A DNA stretch of 64,000 nt from Peribacillus butanolivorans (GTDB taxonomy: Bacteria > Bacillota > Bacilli > Bacillales > DSM-1321). Below, piece by piece: positions 1 to 8,622 of this stretch (the first letter of the stretch is position 1; each line of letters opens with the position of its first letter). The stretch is from positions 555,406 to 619,405 of the forward strand of contig NZ_LGYA01000001.1 in assembly GCF_001273755.1 (NCBI RefSeq). The letters are read 5' to 3'. Position numbers and translations under genes: made by a program. The notes under the pieces are model-generated. The model was not told the DNA's origin, did not search any database, and saw only the letters and a list, made by a program, of their open reading frames with translations.

Positions 1-97
1 CCTCAATTTTACGAACCAAATGGTTCGCTGGCACCAGTTGATCCAAAGTAATCATTTCAAGTTGATCTCGCTGAATAGAATTATGTTTCGAAAGCAT
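1..97 (-). mobile_element. IS1182-type transposase, N-terminal fragment (runs off left edge)
   Basis: The reverse strand opens a frame at ATG 97 behind a GAGGTGAT ribosome binding site and continues to the window edge. The visible 32 residues begin MLSKHNSIQRDQLEMITLDQ and continue with a V-P-A-N-H-L-V segment, which I recognise as the N-terminus of IS1182-family transposases (DDE enzymes that move the element). An in-frame ATG at 103 would sit too close to the binding site, so 97 is preferred. Only the first exon-like stretch is present, so I cannot tell whether the element is intact beyond the window. Family recognition is from memory of the conserved N-terminus. Confidence 0.75.
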
Positions 98-182
98 CGT
101 CATCACCTCAAGTTTTAATACTCCTATATTAAAACAAAAAAGACTGTAGGCAAAAGTGTTTATTTCTAATTGTTAAAACAAA

Positions 183-311
183 GTTGATTGGAACGGAAGG
201 TGCGAGACTCCTGCGGGAAAAGCGTGTCCAAGGGAGACCCCACAGGCGCAAAGGCGCCGAGGAGGCTCCCTGACCGCCCGCGGAAAGCGAGTGCCTGGAG
301 TGGAAATCAAC
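183..311. repeat. GC-rich dispersed intergenic repeat with inverted ends
   Basis: A sharply GC-rich block starts GTTGATTGGAACGGAAGG and ends GAGTGGAAATCAAC, so the two ends share the inverted motif GTTGATT/AATCAAC. The interior contains CTCCTGCGGG, GAGACCCC, GAGGAGGCTCCC and CCGCCCGCGG, which can pair into a long hairpin. I recognise this sequence type as a dispersed repeat found between genes in many Bacillus genomes. It sits between the transposase start and the SMR genes, and it contains no convincing gene. Confidence 0.6.
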
Positions 312-333
312 GTTCGAATTTTTACAACCCCTC

Positions 334-380
334 AAAAAAAACTGTAGACAAACTCGGTTTTCATCGAGTTTGTCTACAGT
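334..380 (-). terminator. Intrinsic terminator of the SMR gene pair
   Basis: A perfect 16-bp inverted repeat (341-356 with 365-380, loop 357-364) is followed on the minus strand by a run of eight U. A second perfect 12-bp hairpin (384-395 with 401-412) overlaps the final codons of the upstream minus-strand gene. The ACTGTAGACAAACTCG arm resembles sequence next to IS1182-type ends (compare ACTGTAGGCAAAAG near 138), so it may be element-derived. Confidence 0.75.
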
Positions 381-397
381 CTGAAATCATCAAACCT

Positions 398-745
398 TTA
401 GTTTGATGATTTTTTTACTTGTTCTGAAGTATTAGAAGCATTTAATAAAACTACCCCTCCAATTATTAATACTAAGCCACCTAATGTAATGATGCTAAAT
501 GGTTCTCGCCATAACAGTACACCAATTAACGCTGTTATAGCTGTGCCTATTCCTGACCAAATAGCATAAGCTAAACTTAACGGAATTGTTTTAAGACATA
601 ATGATAAGCAATAAAATGCTAATCCAAAACCAAGAATAACTCCAATTGAAGGGAATAAATTTGTGAATCCTTCCGACAATTTAAGCATTGTCGTGCCGAA
701 TATTTCGCTGATAATTGATATTCCTAAAGCGATATAACCTTTCAT
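398..745 (-). CDS. Small multidrug resistance (SMR) protein, EbrB-like
   Basis: This is a 115-residue, four-helix SMR-family exporter subunit that extrudes cationic drugs in exchange for protons. The essential membrane glutamate of the family is seen in the first helix (SEIFGTTMLKLSEGF), and the AYAIWSGIGTA signature lies in helix 3. It follows a second SMR gene by about 25 bases on the same strand, the arrangement of obligate heterodimers such as EbrA-EbrB of Bacillus subtilis. The hydrophilic lysine/serine tail is longer than that of its partner, as in EbrB. Assignment to EbrB rather than YkkD or another paired SMR is uncertain because the two subunits here are very similar to each other. 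Confidence 0.85.
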   Translation of the reverse strand: MKGYIALGISIISEIFGTTMLKLSEGFTNLFPSIGVILGFGLAFYCLSLCLKTIPLSLAYAIWSGIGTAITALIGVLLWREPFSIITLGGLVLIIGGVVLLNASNTSEQVKKSSN

Positions 746-770
746 ACTATTACCTCCGAATCTCTAAAGG

Positions 771-1100
771 TTAATGAGCACCACCACTTGAGAGTTTCAA
801 AACAACAACTCCACCAATGATTAGGACTAAACCAAGAAATTTTTTCAGATTAAAACGTTCTTTATAAACGATAACACCCACTAATGCGGTTAAAGCTGTG
901 CCTATACCTGACCATATAGCATAAGCCGTACCCAGTGGAATTGTATTAAGAGATAAAGACAAGCAATAAAAGGCTATTCCCATTCCAATTATTACTCCAA
1001 TGGAAGGGAACAACTTTTTAAATCCGTTTGATACTTTTAACATTGAACTACCAAATACTTCACTAATGATGGCTATTCCCAAAATTACATATGGATTCAA
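771..1100 (-). CDS. Small multidrug resistance (SMR) protein, EbrA-like
   Basis: This 109-residue, four-helix SMR subunit is the first gene of the pair. It shows the helix-1 glutamate (SEVFGSSMLKVSNGF) and the AYAIWSGIGTAL signature of the family. The start is TTG at 1100, placed eight bases after GGAGG; no ATG is suitably spaced. Its partner lies about 25 bases downstream, so the two are probably co-transcribed and work as a membrane heterodimer. It lies immediately downstream of the BmrA-type exporter on the same strand, making a multidrug efflux block. No regulator is visible next to it. Confidence 0.85.
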   Translation of the reverse strand: MNPYVILGIAIISEVFGSSMLKVSNGFKKLFPSIGVIIGMGIAFYCLSLSLNTIPLGTAYAIWSGIGTALTALVGVIVYKERFNLKKFLGLVLIIGGVVVLKLSSGGAH

Positions 1101-1188
1101 GGTGAACTCCTCCTATTTTGTCATATTTATTAATTGCTGGATTACTTCCTTATTCATTTTGTCATCCTTCTTCTTTCCTTTCGATGAA

Positions 1189-2934
1189 TTAGGCTAGTTC
1201 AAGTTTGTTTAACTGCTGTTCAGCAAATTCGCGATATAATGAGTGCGTATTATATAGTTCTTTATGTGTTCCGCTGCCTGTTATTTTCCCTTTTTCTAGG
1301 AAGATGATTTGATCTGAATTAATGACAGTCGATAGGCGGTGAGCAATAACTATTGTTGTTCTACCTTGCATTAAATCATTTAACGCCTGTTGAACAACAT
1401 TTTCCGATTTGCTGTCTAGGCTTGAGGTAGCTTCATCAAGCATTAATATTTTTGGGTTTCTTAAAAATGCACGAGCGATCGCAATTCTTTGTCTTTGACC
1501 GCCTGATAATTTCATACCTCGTTCACCAACCTCAGTATCATATCCGTTTGGAAGTTCAGAAATAAACTGATCGGCATACGCCATTTTAGCTACTTGATTT
1601 AATTCTTCATCTGTTATATCCCGATCTATTCCATAACAAATATTATCTCTAATTGTACCTGATACAATAGGACTTTCTTGCGAAACATAACCAATCTGGC
1701 TTCTCCATGAAAGGAGTGTGAAATCAGTTATGGATTTCCCACCTATGGAAATAGAGCCTTGCTGTGGTTTATAGAAACGCTCAAATAATGAGAAAAGAGT
1801 CGTTTTTCCGCTGCCACTTGGACCGACAATTGCAGTAACTTTACCTGCTTCAACAGTAAAGCTTATATCTTTAAGTACCTGTTCTCCATTATTATAACTA
1901 TAGTTTAGATGATCCACGGTGATTGATTGATTTATATTTTGAACTTGCTGCTTCGCGTCTTCTTCCTCTTCTGAATCCAAAATGGAAATTATACGCTCTG
2001 TTGCACCCGTAGCTTTTTGGAATTGTGTAAAGAAACCTGCTAATTGAGCCATTGGCATGATAATTTGGAAAAGGTACATAATGAATGCAACTAAAGCTCC
2101 AGCTGTCAGAGCTCCTGAAGAAACACGCATTCCCCCATAACCTAAAATTAGGACAAGTAATGCCATCATGACTAAACTCATTAGTGGGCCAATCAAAGCT
2201 TGTATTTTTGCTTCTTTTAATCCGAATTGAAATAATTTGGTAATCCCTTTCTTTCCATTTTGATATTCAAATGTTTCTGCATTGGATGCTTTAACTAGAC
2301 GGATTTCGGTTAGCACCTGTTGGAGAATTGAGGTGAAACTTGCTGTCTCATCCTGCATCCCCTTTGATATTTGATGCATTTTTTTGCCAAGCGGCATTAA
2401 TATTAAAACAGAGAGTGGGATTGCAATGAGCATCAACAATGTCATTTTCCAATCCAGTACAAATAACACAATCATGGATCCTACAATGGAAATGATTCCT
2501 GTAACGAAATTAGATAGGTGTTCCGAAATTAATCCTTTCACTACAGTTGTATCATTTGTCATTCGACTAACTGTTTCTCCTGATTGATGTTCATCAAAAT
2601 AATTCACGGGTAATACAAGTAATTTTCTCCATAGTTGATCTCGAATACCCGCTACTACAGATTGCCCGATCCGATTTAATAAATAGATGGAAAATCCACT
2701 AGCCAATGCTTGAACAATAATTGCAAGAACGAGAAGTGTGATCCGTTCAGTGCTTAGTGAGCTAATTGAAAAATCATTAATAAGATTCTTTGTGAATAAC
2801 GGGACTAATAATCCTACACCTGTTGTACTTAAGCTTAATACTAAAGCAATCCCTATCATTAGTTTAGAAGGCTTCGTTTGTTGAACTAATCGAATAAACT
2901 GGCGCCATCCTTTTTGCTTTTTTACTTCTGACAT
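1189..2934 (-). CDS. bmrA: BmrA-type multidrug ABC exporter (half-transporter)
   Basis: This 581-residue protein fuses an N-terminal six-helix exporter membrane domain (residues about 20-310) to a C-terminal ATPase domain. The ATPase shows Walker [10 protein letters not shown] near residue 370, the [14 protein letters not shown] signature near 475, Walker [11 protein letters not shown] and the switch histidine in IAHRLSTV. Length and sequence, including the [20 protein letters not shown] stretch, match BmrA (YvcC) of Bacillus subtilis, a homodimeric drug exporter. The start has AAGGATG upstream. It points the same way as the SMR pair just downstream. An imperfect palindrome (2984-3009) lies about 50-75 bases upstream and could be an operator. 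Confidence 0.9.
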   Translation of the reverse strand: MSEVKKQKGWRQFIRLVQQTKPSKLMIGIALVLSLSTTGVGLLVPLFTKNLINDFSISSLSTERITLLVLAIIVQALASGFSIYLLNRIGQSVVAGIRDQLWRKLLVLPVNYFDEHQSGETVSRMTNDTTVVKGLISEHLSNFVTGIISIVGSMIVLFVLDWKMTLLMLIAIPLSVLILMPLGKKMHQISKGMQDETASFTSILQQVLTEIRLVKASNAETFEYQNGKKGITKLFQFGLKEAKIQALIGPLMSLVMMALLVLILGYGGMRVSSGALTAGALVAFIMYLFQIIMPMAQLAGFFTQFQKATGATERIISILDSEEEEDAKQQVQNINQSITVDHLNYSYNNGEQVLKDISFTVEAGKVTAIVGPSGSGKTTLFSLFERFYKPQQGSISIGGKSITDFTLLSWRSQIGYVSQESPIVSGTIRDNICYGIDRDITDEELNQVAKMAYADQFISELPNGYDTEVGERGMKLSGGQRQRIAIARAFLRNPKILMLDEATSSLDSKSENVVQQALNDLMQGRTTIVIAHRLSTVINSDQIIFLEKGKITGSGTHKELYNTHSLYREFAEQQLNKLELA

Positions 2935-3432
2935 ATTTATTTACATCCTTTCTTAATCCTTTTTACAAGAGGAAGTATACAAAGAAGTTATGAATTGAAT
3001 ATGAACTTCTAAGTTAATTATTCTATTTAGTGTTTTTTTCGAAATAACTGGTAACATGACTTTGTTTGGCTAGTTAACCTACTAATAAGAGCAAACATAG
3101 GGATGCTGTAGCTACAAAATCCGTGCATGAATGATTTGTTAAATAAGTGATACTTCATATTAGATGAAGCCGTTGAACAAATCATAAATCAACTTTAATG
3201 TTTACCAAAGCCTTTTGTATAAAATATACAGGTGTTTGCCTAATCCAGATGACCTTTATATGAATGAAATAGATAGGACATAATAGATATCATAGGATTT
3301 AGATATTTTAGTAAGGGTTACATATAAAATAGTATGGAATAATCAAGCAGGCATAATTTTTGACCAAGGATCTTTAACAGTGATACGCTTACTTTTAGAT
3401 ATTACGTATTCAAAACCAAGGAGGAACGTAAA
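2935..3432. other. Intergenic region with two-tier hairpin
   Basis: No gene is seen in these 498 bases between divergent genes. The bmrA side holds an imperfect palindrome at 2984-3009 (GAAGTT...AACTTC). Further on, a perfect 10-bp inverted repeat ATGATTTGTT/AACAAATCAT (3131-3140 with 3176-3185) encloses a second inverted repeat CTTCAT/ATGAAG (3153-3158 with 3164-3169). No U-run follows on either strand, so it is not an obvious terminator. Confidence 0.4.
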
Positions 3433-4461
3433 ATGACACAATCCAAACAACAAAAAATCACCCTGGCAAACCGACCAAAAGGAATGCCTTCGAAAGAAGA
3501 TTTTAACTTTGTGGAGAGTGATGTTCCCACACCAAAAGAAGATCAAATATTAGTACGGACGCTTTATTTATCTGTCGATCCATACATGCGTGGAAGAATG
3601 CAAGATACTAAATCATATATAGCTCCATTTGAATTGAATAAGGTCATCACTGGAGGCGTTGTAGCCGAAGTGGTAGAATCCAATTCGAATTCATTCAAAC
3701 AAGGTGATGTTGTTGTTGGGAATATCGACTGGGCAGAGTATACGGTGGTCAATGAAAAAGAAATCCGAGTGATTGATCCTAAAGTTGCCCCTGTCACAAC
3801 CCATTTAGGGATTCTCGGGATGACTGGTTTAACAGCTTACTTTGGTTTGCTCGATATCGGAAAACCTCAAGAAGGTGAAACGGTCGTGGTTTCTGGAGCA
3901 GCTGGGGCTGTTGGTTCAGTAGTTGGACAAATTGCTAAAATTAAAGGTGCTAAGGTAGTAGGCATTGCTGGCTCAGATGAAAAACTTGAGTATTTAACAA
4001 AAGAGCTTGGCTTCGATGGAGCTGTTAATTATAAAAAAGATAGCTTTGCGACAGATTTAAAAAACGCTGTTCCTAACGGAGTCGATGTTTATTTCGATAA
4101 TGTTGGCGGTGAGGTAACGGATGCTGTTTTCACACTTTTAAATACAAATGCTCGTATTCCATTATGCGGAGCGATTTCCTCTTATAATGCAGAAGGAAAA
4201 GATTTAGGGCCGCGTCTGCAATCGGCGATGATCAAAACGAGTGCACTTATGAAAGGTTTCACAGTTGGTAATTATGCCGAAAGATTCCAAGAAGGTGCGA
4301 CAGATTTAGGGGAATGGCTACAGCAAGGAAAATTGAAGTATGAAGAAACCATTATTGAAGGGTTTGAAAATACCCCTGATGCATTTCTAGGATTATTTAA
4401 AGGAACGAATCTGGGTAAACAACTTGTAAAAGTTGCAGAACCTAAATACGCTACGCTCTAA
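3433..4461 (+). CDS. yfmJ: YfmJ-type NADP-dependent oxidoreductase (zinc-free MDR family)
   Basis: This 342-residue medium-chain reductase belongs to the leukotriene B4 dehydrogenase/CurA branch, soluble enzymes that reduce activated double bonds of enones and aldehydes with NADPH. The N-terminal catalytic domain carries the LSVDPYMRGRM motif (residues about 46-56). The nucleotide-binding fold has SGAAGAVGS at about 154-162. The structural zinc cysteines of alcohol dehydrogenases are absent. Closely similar in length and text to Bacillus subtilis YfmJ. The start follows AAGGAGG with good spacing. It stands alone, with a possible weak terminator downstream. The physiological substrate cannot be read from sequence. 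Confidence 0.9.
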   Translation: MTQSKQQKITLANRPKGMPSKEDFNFVESDVPTPKEDQILVRTLYLSVDPYMRGRMQDTKSYIAPFELNKVITGGVVAEVVESNSNSFKQGDVVVGNIDWAEYTVVNEKEIRVIDPKVAPVTTHLGILGMTGLTAYFGLLDIGKPQEGETVVVSGAAGAVGSVVGQIAKIKGAKVVGIAGSDEKLEYLTKELGFDGAVNYKKDSFATDLKNAVPNGVDVYFDNVGGEVTDAVFTLLNTNARIPLCGAISSYNAEGKDLGPRLQSAMIKTSALMKGFTVGNYAERFQEGATDLGEWLQQGKLKYEETIIEGFENTPDAFLGLFKGTNLGKQLVKVAEPKYATL

Positions 4462-4538
4462 GCATGGGAACCTAGTAGAGGGTAACATTGCTGTGACATA
4501 GTCTTTAAAACAGTATTGAAAAAAGAGTATATAATAAG

Positions 4539-4578
4539 CGGCCTTTTTTCGATATTCAATCGGGGGAAGGCCGTTTCC
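4539..4578 (+). terminator. Possible weak terminator after yfmJ
   Basis: A 7-bp stem CGGCCTT/AAGGCCG (4539-4545 with 4567-4573) with a 21-base loop is followed by TTTCCCTTTTCC. The long loop and interrupted U-run make it a weak candidate. Confidence 0.35.
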
Positions 4579-4746
4579 CTTTTCCTAGATACGAGAAAGA
4601 TTAACGTATATTCCTCTTCCTTAAGGTATCTTTTGTTGTTAATGAAGGATATTAAAAGAAGCTCTAGATTAAGCCATCAAGATAACGGTTGAATAGCGTC
4701 AAAAGAGAAGATAGGGAGCGAATTATTTATTGAAAGGAAAAGTGAA

Positions 4747-6699
4747 ATGGGCAAAAATAAACAAAGAGTATCTTCAAAGTCTCCGAAATTAGAAGCGATA
4801 CATACGACATTTAAACAGGCTTTTGAAATAAAAAAGAATCCATTTCCGTGGATAAAGGCATTGAGTGCAGGAATTGCTGCTGCATTACCTGTATTCATAG
4901 GATTATTATTTGGGAATTTTGAGTACGGTTTACTGGCGGGAATTGGCGGATTCTCTTATTTATACGTGTTTAACCAACCGTATGAGCAAAGAGCTAAAAA
5001 GATTTTCTTAGTAATGTGGGGCCTTTCTTTATCTGTTGTCTTAGGAACCCTTTTGGCCCCATATCAGCTAGGGACAGCTATAGTGATGGGGATTATTGGA
5101 GCATGTGTGTTTTTCATTTTTGGTGCTTTAAATATCACTGGTCCTTCGGCAATATTTTTCGTTTTGAGTTTTGCGCTTGCTACAGGTATGCCTGTTGATC
5201 AATCACTTGCGCCGTTACGTGGAGGGCTTGTTTTATTAGGTGGGGCATTATCTTGGATAATCTGTATGTTAGGCTGGTTTTACAATCCCCATGGACCTGA
5301 AACTAATGCAGTGGAAAAAGTGTATAGAGAGTTGGCGGTATTCTTTGATTCAATAGGGACGGAGAAGTTTAATACAGCAAGACACAGAACGGTACTAGCA
5401 ATGAAGCAAGCAGAAAATACGCTTTTAGCCGGGTATTCAGCCAAGAGAAGTACAGATATATTTAAGCGGTTGTTTCTTTTAAATGAACATGCGAACACGA
5501 TATTCTTGAGAGTTCTTGAAATTTCTTTGAACAATAAGATCGTACTTCCTCCTGAATTAGGGAAATCCATTCAGGCACTAGCTGACTCTATTGGATCTAA
5601 AACGCAAAATAAATCAAAGATTCTTCAGCCAGAGCAGGTTGATAAAGAAGTAGAAGATTTATTCATAAAAATCTATAATGCAGATGCCATCATGAATGAA
5701 CCGGTTCAAAAAATTCATCAAGAAGTCTTAATCTCAAAGCCTTCTCTAAAAACCATATTTCTGGGGGCATTTGATAAAAACTCCATAGTCTTTCTCACTT
5801 CTATACGATATGGGACAATCCTTACTATCGCCGCTATCATCGCCTATTCAGCCGGTTTTAATCGCTCGTATTGGGTGCCCTTATCCTGTGCTGCAGTAAT
5901 GTCCGGTGCTACCATTATCGCCACATTTCATCGTGCTGTTCAAAGGACTTTCGGGACAATCATTGGGCTCCTATTAGCAAGTTTGATTCTTGCATCTGTT
6001 CATAACGAGTTTATTATTGTGCTAATCATCTTGTGTTTGACTTTCATTACAGAGCTTTTTATCGTTCGGAATTATGGGTTAGCTGCGATGTTCTTTACAC
6101 CTTCAGCTTTAATCATGGCAGAATATTCAACTCAAAGTTACGACTTCAGTTTCTTTGCAACAGTAAGGATAACTGATATCGTTGTAGGGAGTATTATAGG
6201 CCTTGCTGGGTCATTGTTAGTCGGAAGTCGATCAGCGTCCAGTCTTCTGAGTCATTTTATCGCGAAAACGATTCGAAGTCAGGGCCAATTTTTATTAATG
6301 GCGTTCTCTGAAAATAATAGGACCCTTACATTTGATGAGAGCAGTGAACGAAGCAAAATGCAAACCAATATGGTCAATCTATTAACAGTATACAATACAT
6401 CTCTAGGTGAGATATTCAAAAACAAGGCCAGATTAGAGTCTCTATGGCCCGTAATATTCTCAATAGAACAATTGGGGTATTATCTAAATGCCAGCTTGAA
6501 ATACTCTGAACGTCCAGTTCTTTCAGAGAAGGATCTCGCTCAATTGCTTTATGTTTTTGAAACCATGGCAATAGCTGCAGATAAAGATCAATCTTCAACA
6601 AATAAAACCGTACCAGAAATTGAAGGGTTTTCAAAAATTCGTCACGAGATTTTGGACCTCCAAGAAGCCCTTCAGTTTAGGGGAGAAGTTTCAAGCTAA
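4747..6699 (+). CDS. FUSC-family membrane protein (putative aromatic acid exporter type)
   Basis: This 650-residue protein has two sets of hydrophobic helices, roughly residues 35-185 and 355-500, separated by a soluble helical segment and ending in a soluble tail. That layout is typical of FUSC/YccS proteins. Relatives such as AaeB and YccS are proposed efflux pumps for aromatic carboxylates and related compounds. The second bundle has the YWVPLSCAAVMSGATIIATF stretch characteristic of the FUSC_2 domain. The start follows GAAAGG by about seven bases. The gene is monocistronic and no regulator adjoins it. The substrate is unknown, so only the family is assigned. Confidence 0.75.
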   Translation: MGKNKQRVSSKSPKLEAIHTTFKQAFEIKKNPFPWIKALSAGIAAALPVFIGLLFGNFEYGLLAGIGGFSYLYVFNQPYEQRAKKIFLVMWGLSLSVVLGTLLAPYQLGTAIVMGIIGACVFFIFGALNITGPSAIFFVLSFALATGMPVDQSLAPLRGGLVLLGGALSWIICMLGWFYNPHGPETNAVEKVYRELAVFFDSIGTEKFNTARHRTVLAMKQAENTLLAGYSAKRSTDIFKRLFLLNEHANTIFLRVLEISLNNKIVLPPELGKSIQALADSIGSKTQNKSKILQPEQVDKEVEDLFIKIYNADAIMNEPVQKIHQEVLISKPSLKTIFLGAFDKNSIVFLTSIRYGTILTIAAIIAYSAGFNRSYWVPLSCAAVMSGATIIATFHRAVQRTFGTIIGLLLASLILASVHNEFIIVLIILCLTFITELFIVRNYGLAAMFFTPSALIMAEYSTQSYDFSFFATVRITDIVVGSIIGLAGSLLVGSRSASSLLSHFIAKTIRSQGQFLLMAFSENNRTLTFDESSERSKMQTNMVNLLTVYNTSLGEIFKNKARLESLWPVIFSIEQLGYYLNASLKYSERPVLSEKDLAQLLYVFETMAIAADKDQSSTNKTVPEIEGFSKIRHEILDLQEALQFRGEVSS

Positions 6700-6853
6700 C
6701 CTTAGAGCTTTGTTTTAAGGGAGTTCTTATTATTGGCTCCCTCAATTCAACTGAATGAATGTACTAGCTGAAAATAGAGGGTTTATTGAAAAAGTCTGTA
6801 AAAATGCCAATTTTCAGTATAAAATGTAAATACATACAGAAAGGTGATGGATC

Positions 6854-7267
6854 ATGTCAAACGTTGCTAAATTTCGAGATTTTTTAACGCGCGAGAAAAT
6901 CTATATGAATGAGGTGAAAGAAGATGACACCACCTTTTTTAGAGCAGAGCAAAAGTTAAAGGATGGCTGGAAGGTTCTTTTAGTTTTTGCTTTCAACCAA
7001 AATGAAAATGTGGCGGATTTATTTTGCTTTAATGTTGCCGAGTTGAAGAATCCTGATAAAAGGCGGGATGTACATACACTGTTAAATGAATATAATGCTA
7101 ATTTTAGATATTCAAAGTTGTATGAAGAAAAAGGGACTATTTCAATTCGTTATTCTTATTCCCTTGAGGGAGAATTTTTACCAGATCTAGCTTTCAGGAA
7201 GTTAATCATGTTACTTGAAACAGCGGAGCAGGTATACCCGTCGTTAATGGAAGTCATCTGGTCTTAA
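6854..7267 (+). CDS. YbjN-like small protein of unknown function
   Basis: A 137-residue soluble protein with no signal peptide or membrane segment. The alternation of charged strands (WKVLLVFAFNQ, ISIRYSYSLEGEFL) and a C-terminal helix (LAFRKLIMLLETAEQVYPSLMEVIW, split here only for description) resembles the YbjN/type III chaperone-like fold. The start is preceded by AAAGGTGATGG. It is followed by a clear terminator, so it is a single-gene unit. I do not recognise a function. Confidence 0.65.
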   Translation: MSNVAKFRDFLTREKIYMNEVKEDDTTFFRAEQKLKDGWKVLLVFAFNQNENVADLFCFNVAELKNPDKRRDVHTLLNEYNANFRYSKLYEEKGTISIRYSYSLEGEFLPDLAFRKLIMLLETAEQVYPSLMEVIWS

Positions 7268-7283
7268 CAGTGGAGATGTAGGG

Positions 7284-7313
7284 AAAGTTCTCTGTTATTA
7301 GAGAACTTTTTAA
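7284..7313 (+). terminator. Intrinsic terminator
   Basis: A perfect 10-bp stem AAAGTTCTCT/AGAGAACTTT (7284-7293 with 7300-7309) with a 6-base loop is followed by U residues. It ends the YbjN-like gene. Confidence 0.8.
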
Positions 7314-7385
7314 CATCTTTAATAGAGTGATGAATATACTATTATTACATTCATTAAATTTTTATTTTTTTTTAAAAAATAACTA

Positions 7386-7414
7386 TTGCATTTATTTAAT
7401 ATAAACTATATAAT
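7386..7414 (+). promoter_or_regulatory. Sigma-A promoter for the tRNA gene
   Basis: TTGCAT (7386-7391) and TATAAT (7409-7414) are separated by 17 bases and lie about 45 bases upstream of the mature tRNA 5' end. Good match to the housekeeping consensus, including a perfect -10. Confidence 0.7.
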
Positions 7415-7456
7415 TAATTTTGTTGATAGCGATTCGACAAATTTCTACAAGAATAC

Positions 7457-7525
7457 GCGGGTGTAGTTTAGTGGTAAAACCTCAGCCTTCCAAGCTGATG
7501 GGTTCGATTCCCTTCACCCGCTCCA
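7457..7525 (+). tRNA. tRNA-Gly (anticodon UCC) lacking its variable loop
   Basis: The acceptor arm GCGGGTG/CACCCGC (7457-7463 with 7515-7521), D-arm GTTTAGTGGTAAAAC, anticodon arm TCAGC-CTTCCAA-GCTGA, T-loop GTTCGATTC and an encoded CCA are all present. The anticodon loop CTTCCAA gives anticodon UCC (glycine, GGA codons). The RNA is only 69 nt including CCA, whereas bacterial tRNA-Gly is normally about 74. The five-base anticodon stem ends at 7498 and T-stem position 49 would be the same base, so the variable region is missing and the T-stem is reduced to about three consecutive pairs. It may be a degenerate or specialised tRNA. It stands alone with its own promoter and terminator. Confidence 0.8.
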
Positions 7526-7539
7526 ATACATACTCATAA

Positions 7540-7575
7540 CGCAGGGTTTCGTTACCTGGAGAACGAAGCTTTGCG
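7540..7575 (+). other. Hairpin in tRNA 3' trailer
   Basis: CGCA...TTTCGTT / AACGAAG...TGCG (7540-7543, 7547-7553 with 7562-7568, 7572-7575) can fold into a stem with an internal bulge directly downstream of the tRNA. It is probably a processing or stabilising element of the precursor; no function is proven by sequence. Confidence 0.4.
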
Positions 7576-7599
7576 TTTAAATATTTTATAATGAGAATT

Positions 7600-7626
7600 C
7601 TACTGTTTACAGTAGGGTTTTTTTAT
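7600..7626 (+). terminator. Intrinsic terminator of the tRNA transcript
   Basis: CTACTG/CAGTAG (7600-7605 with 7610-7615), loop TTTA, followed by GG and seven T. Confidence 0.75.
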
Positions 7627-7803
7627 TGTCTAGATTTGTATGTACCTATGATTTAAGGAAGTAGTATGAGATGAGGCTGATCATGGGTGACTAAGAAACT
7701 AGTTGATATGATGTCAGGAAGCGTATCAAGTGAATCCAAAACTGGGGAATGTGTTTGTAATAGAAGAAAAAACATTCACAGGTTGATATCCTATCCTATA
7801 AAA

Positions 7804-7830
7804 GACCCCTTCCGATTTTGGAGGGGGTTT
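7804..7830 (-). terminator. Terminator of the B3/4 protein gene
   Basis: ACCCCTTCC (7805-7813) pairs with GGAGGGGGT (7820-7828) with one mismatch; on the minus strand it is followed by CTTTTAT. Confidence 0.6.
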
Positions 7831-7848
7831 AGTTCTGCTCGATTGTTA

Positions 7849-8517
7849 TTATACTTCTAAAATGGAATAAGTTCCTTCTCCACCGTGGATTTCGAGGAAC
7901 ATTTTCATTAAGGACTCTGTTAGCTGATGGGCTTCTTTGATTGGAGTCTTTGGTTGTAAATAGATGATTTGGATTGCCTTTTTCGTTTCTTCCGTGACCT
8001 TTGTTCGTTCTGAATCAACGTAGGGGCTTCCAAATGCTCCATCACGATCGGCAGAAGTAATCATGTTTTCCATTGAATTCAAGCGGCCATTCAAGCCGTT
8101 ATACTCGTCTGTACTCTCGCCAATTTTAATCGAGATATCTCCTGTTAATTTATCCGCATCATATATGCCAATAGGCACTTCATATAAAAGGGAGAAGAAG
8201 TTATTCAGGTCGATAGCGGAATGAATAGATGTTAAGTAATTTTGTTTTTTAACACGACGGTATAGAGCTTCCACGGAAGGACGGTAGCGTGACGGATTCG
8301 TTCCGGTCGTTTTGAAAATCTTTCGCCACTCTTTGATACCCGGGAAATCGGTTAATTCTTTTTCATCTAGATCGAAGAAAAGAGCTTCTTGAAATAACTG
8401 CAGTCTTCCTTTGACCATTTGCGGGGAGGGGCCAACTTCGATGTTTTCATATGTAATGATCCCAACTTTGAAATCAGGGATTTTACTGCTAAGATTAGCG
8501 GAAATGTTAATTTCCAA
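7849..8517 (-). CDS. B3/4 domain protein (PheRS beta-like tRNA-editing fold)
   Basis: This 222-residue soluble protein has the B3/4 domain also found in the beta chain of phenylalanyl-tRNA synthetase, where it edits mischarged tRNA. Free-standing versions are thought to act on tRNA or amino acids but are poorly characterised. The WRKIFKTTGTNPSRYRPSVE stretch (residues about 64-83) and the later LTGDISIKIG and DRDGAFGSPYVDSERT segments match the family. The start is preceded by GGAGGTG. It lies divergent from queG, itself a tRNA-modification gene, with about 100 bases between. Function beyond the fold is inference. Confidence 0.8.
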   Translation of the reverse strand: MEINISANLSSKIPDFKVGIITYENIEVGPSPQMVKGRLQLFQEALFFDLDEKELTDFPGIKEWRKIFKTTGTNPSRYRPSVEALYRRVKKQNYLTSIHSAIDLNNFFSLLYEVPIGIYDADKLTGDISIKIGESTDEYNGLNGRLNSMENMITSADRDGAFGSPYVDSERTKVTEETKKAIQIIYLQPKTPIKEAHQLTESLMKMFLEIHGGEGTYSILEV

Positions 8518-8622
8518 GCGTTACACCTCCAAAAATGATTGCAATTAGTTTATCATAGATAGCAATGGTTTGAAATGAATACAAGCTTCGATGGGAATAA
8601 TGAATGAACGAAGGTGATAAAT

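Noticed and set aside
188-406. Open frames on both strands across the GC-rich repeat (129-335 minus and 188-406 plus)
   Set aside because: They arise from the repeat's base composition, lack ribosome binding sites and have no domain-like text.
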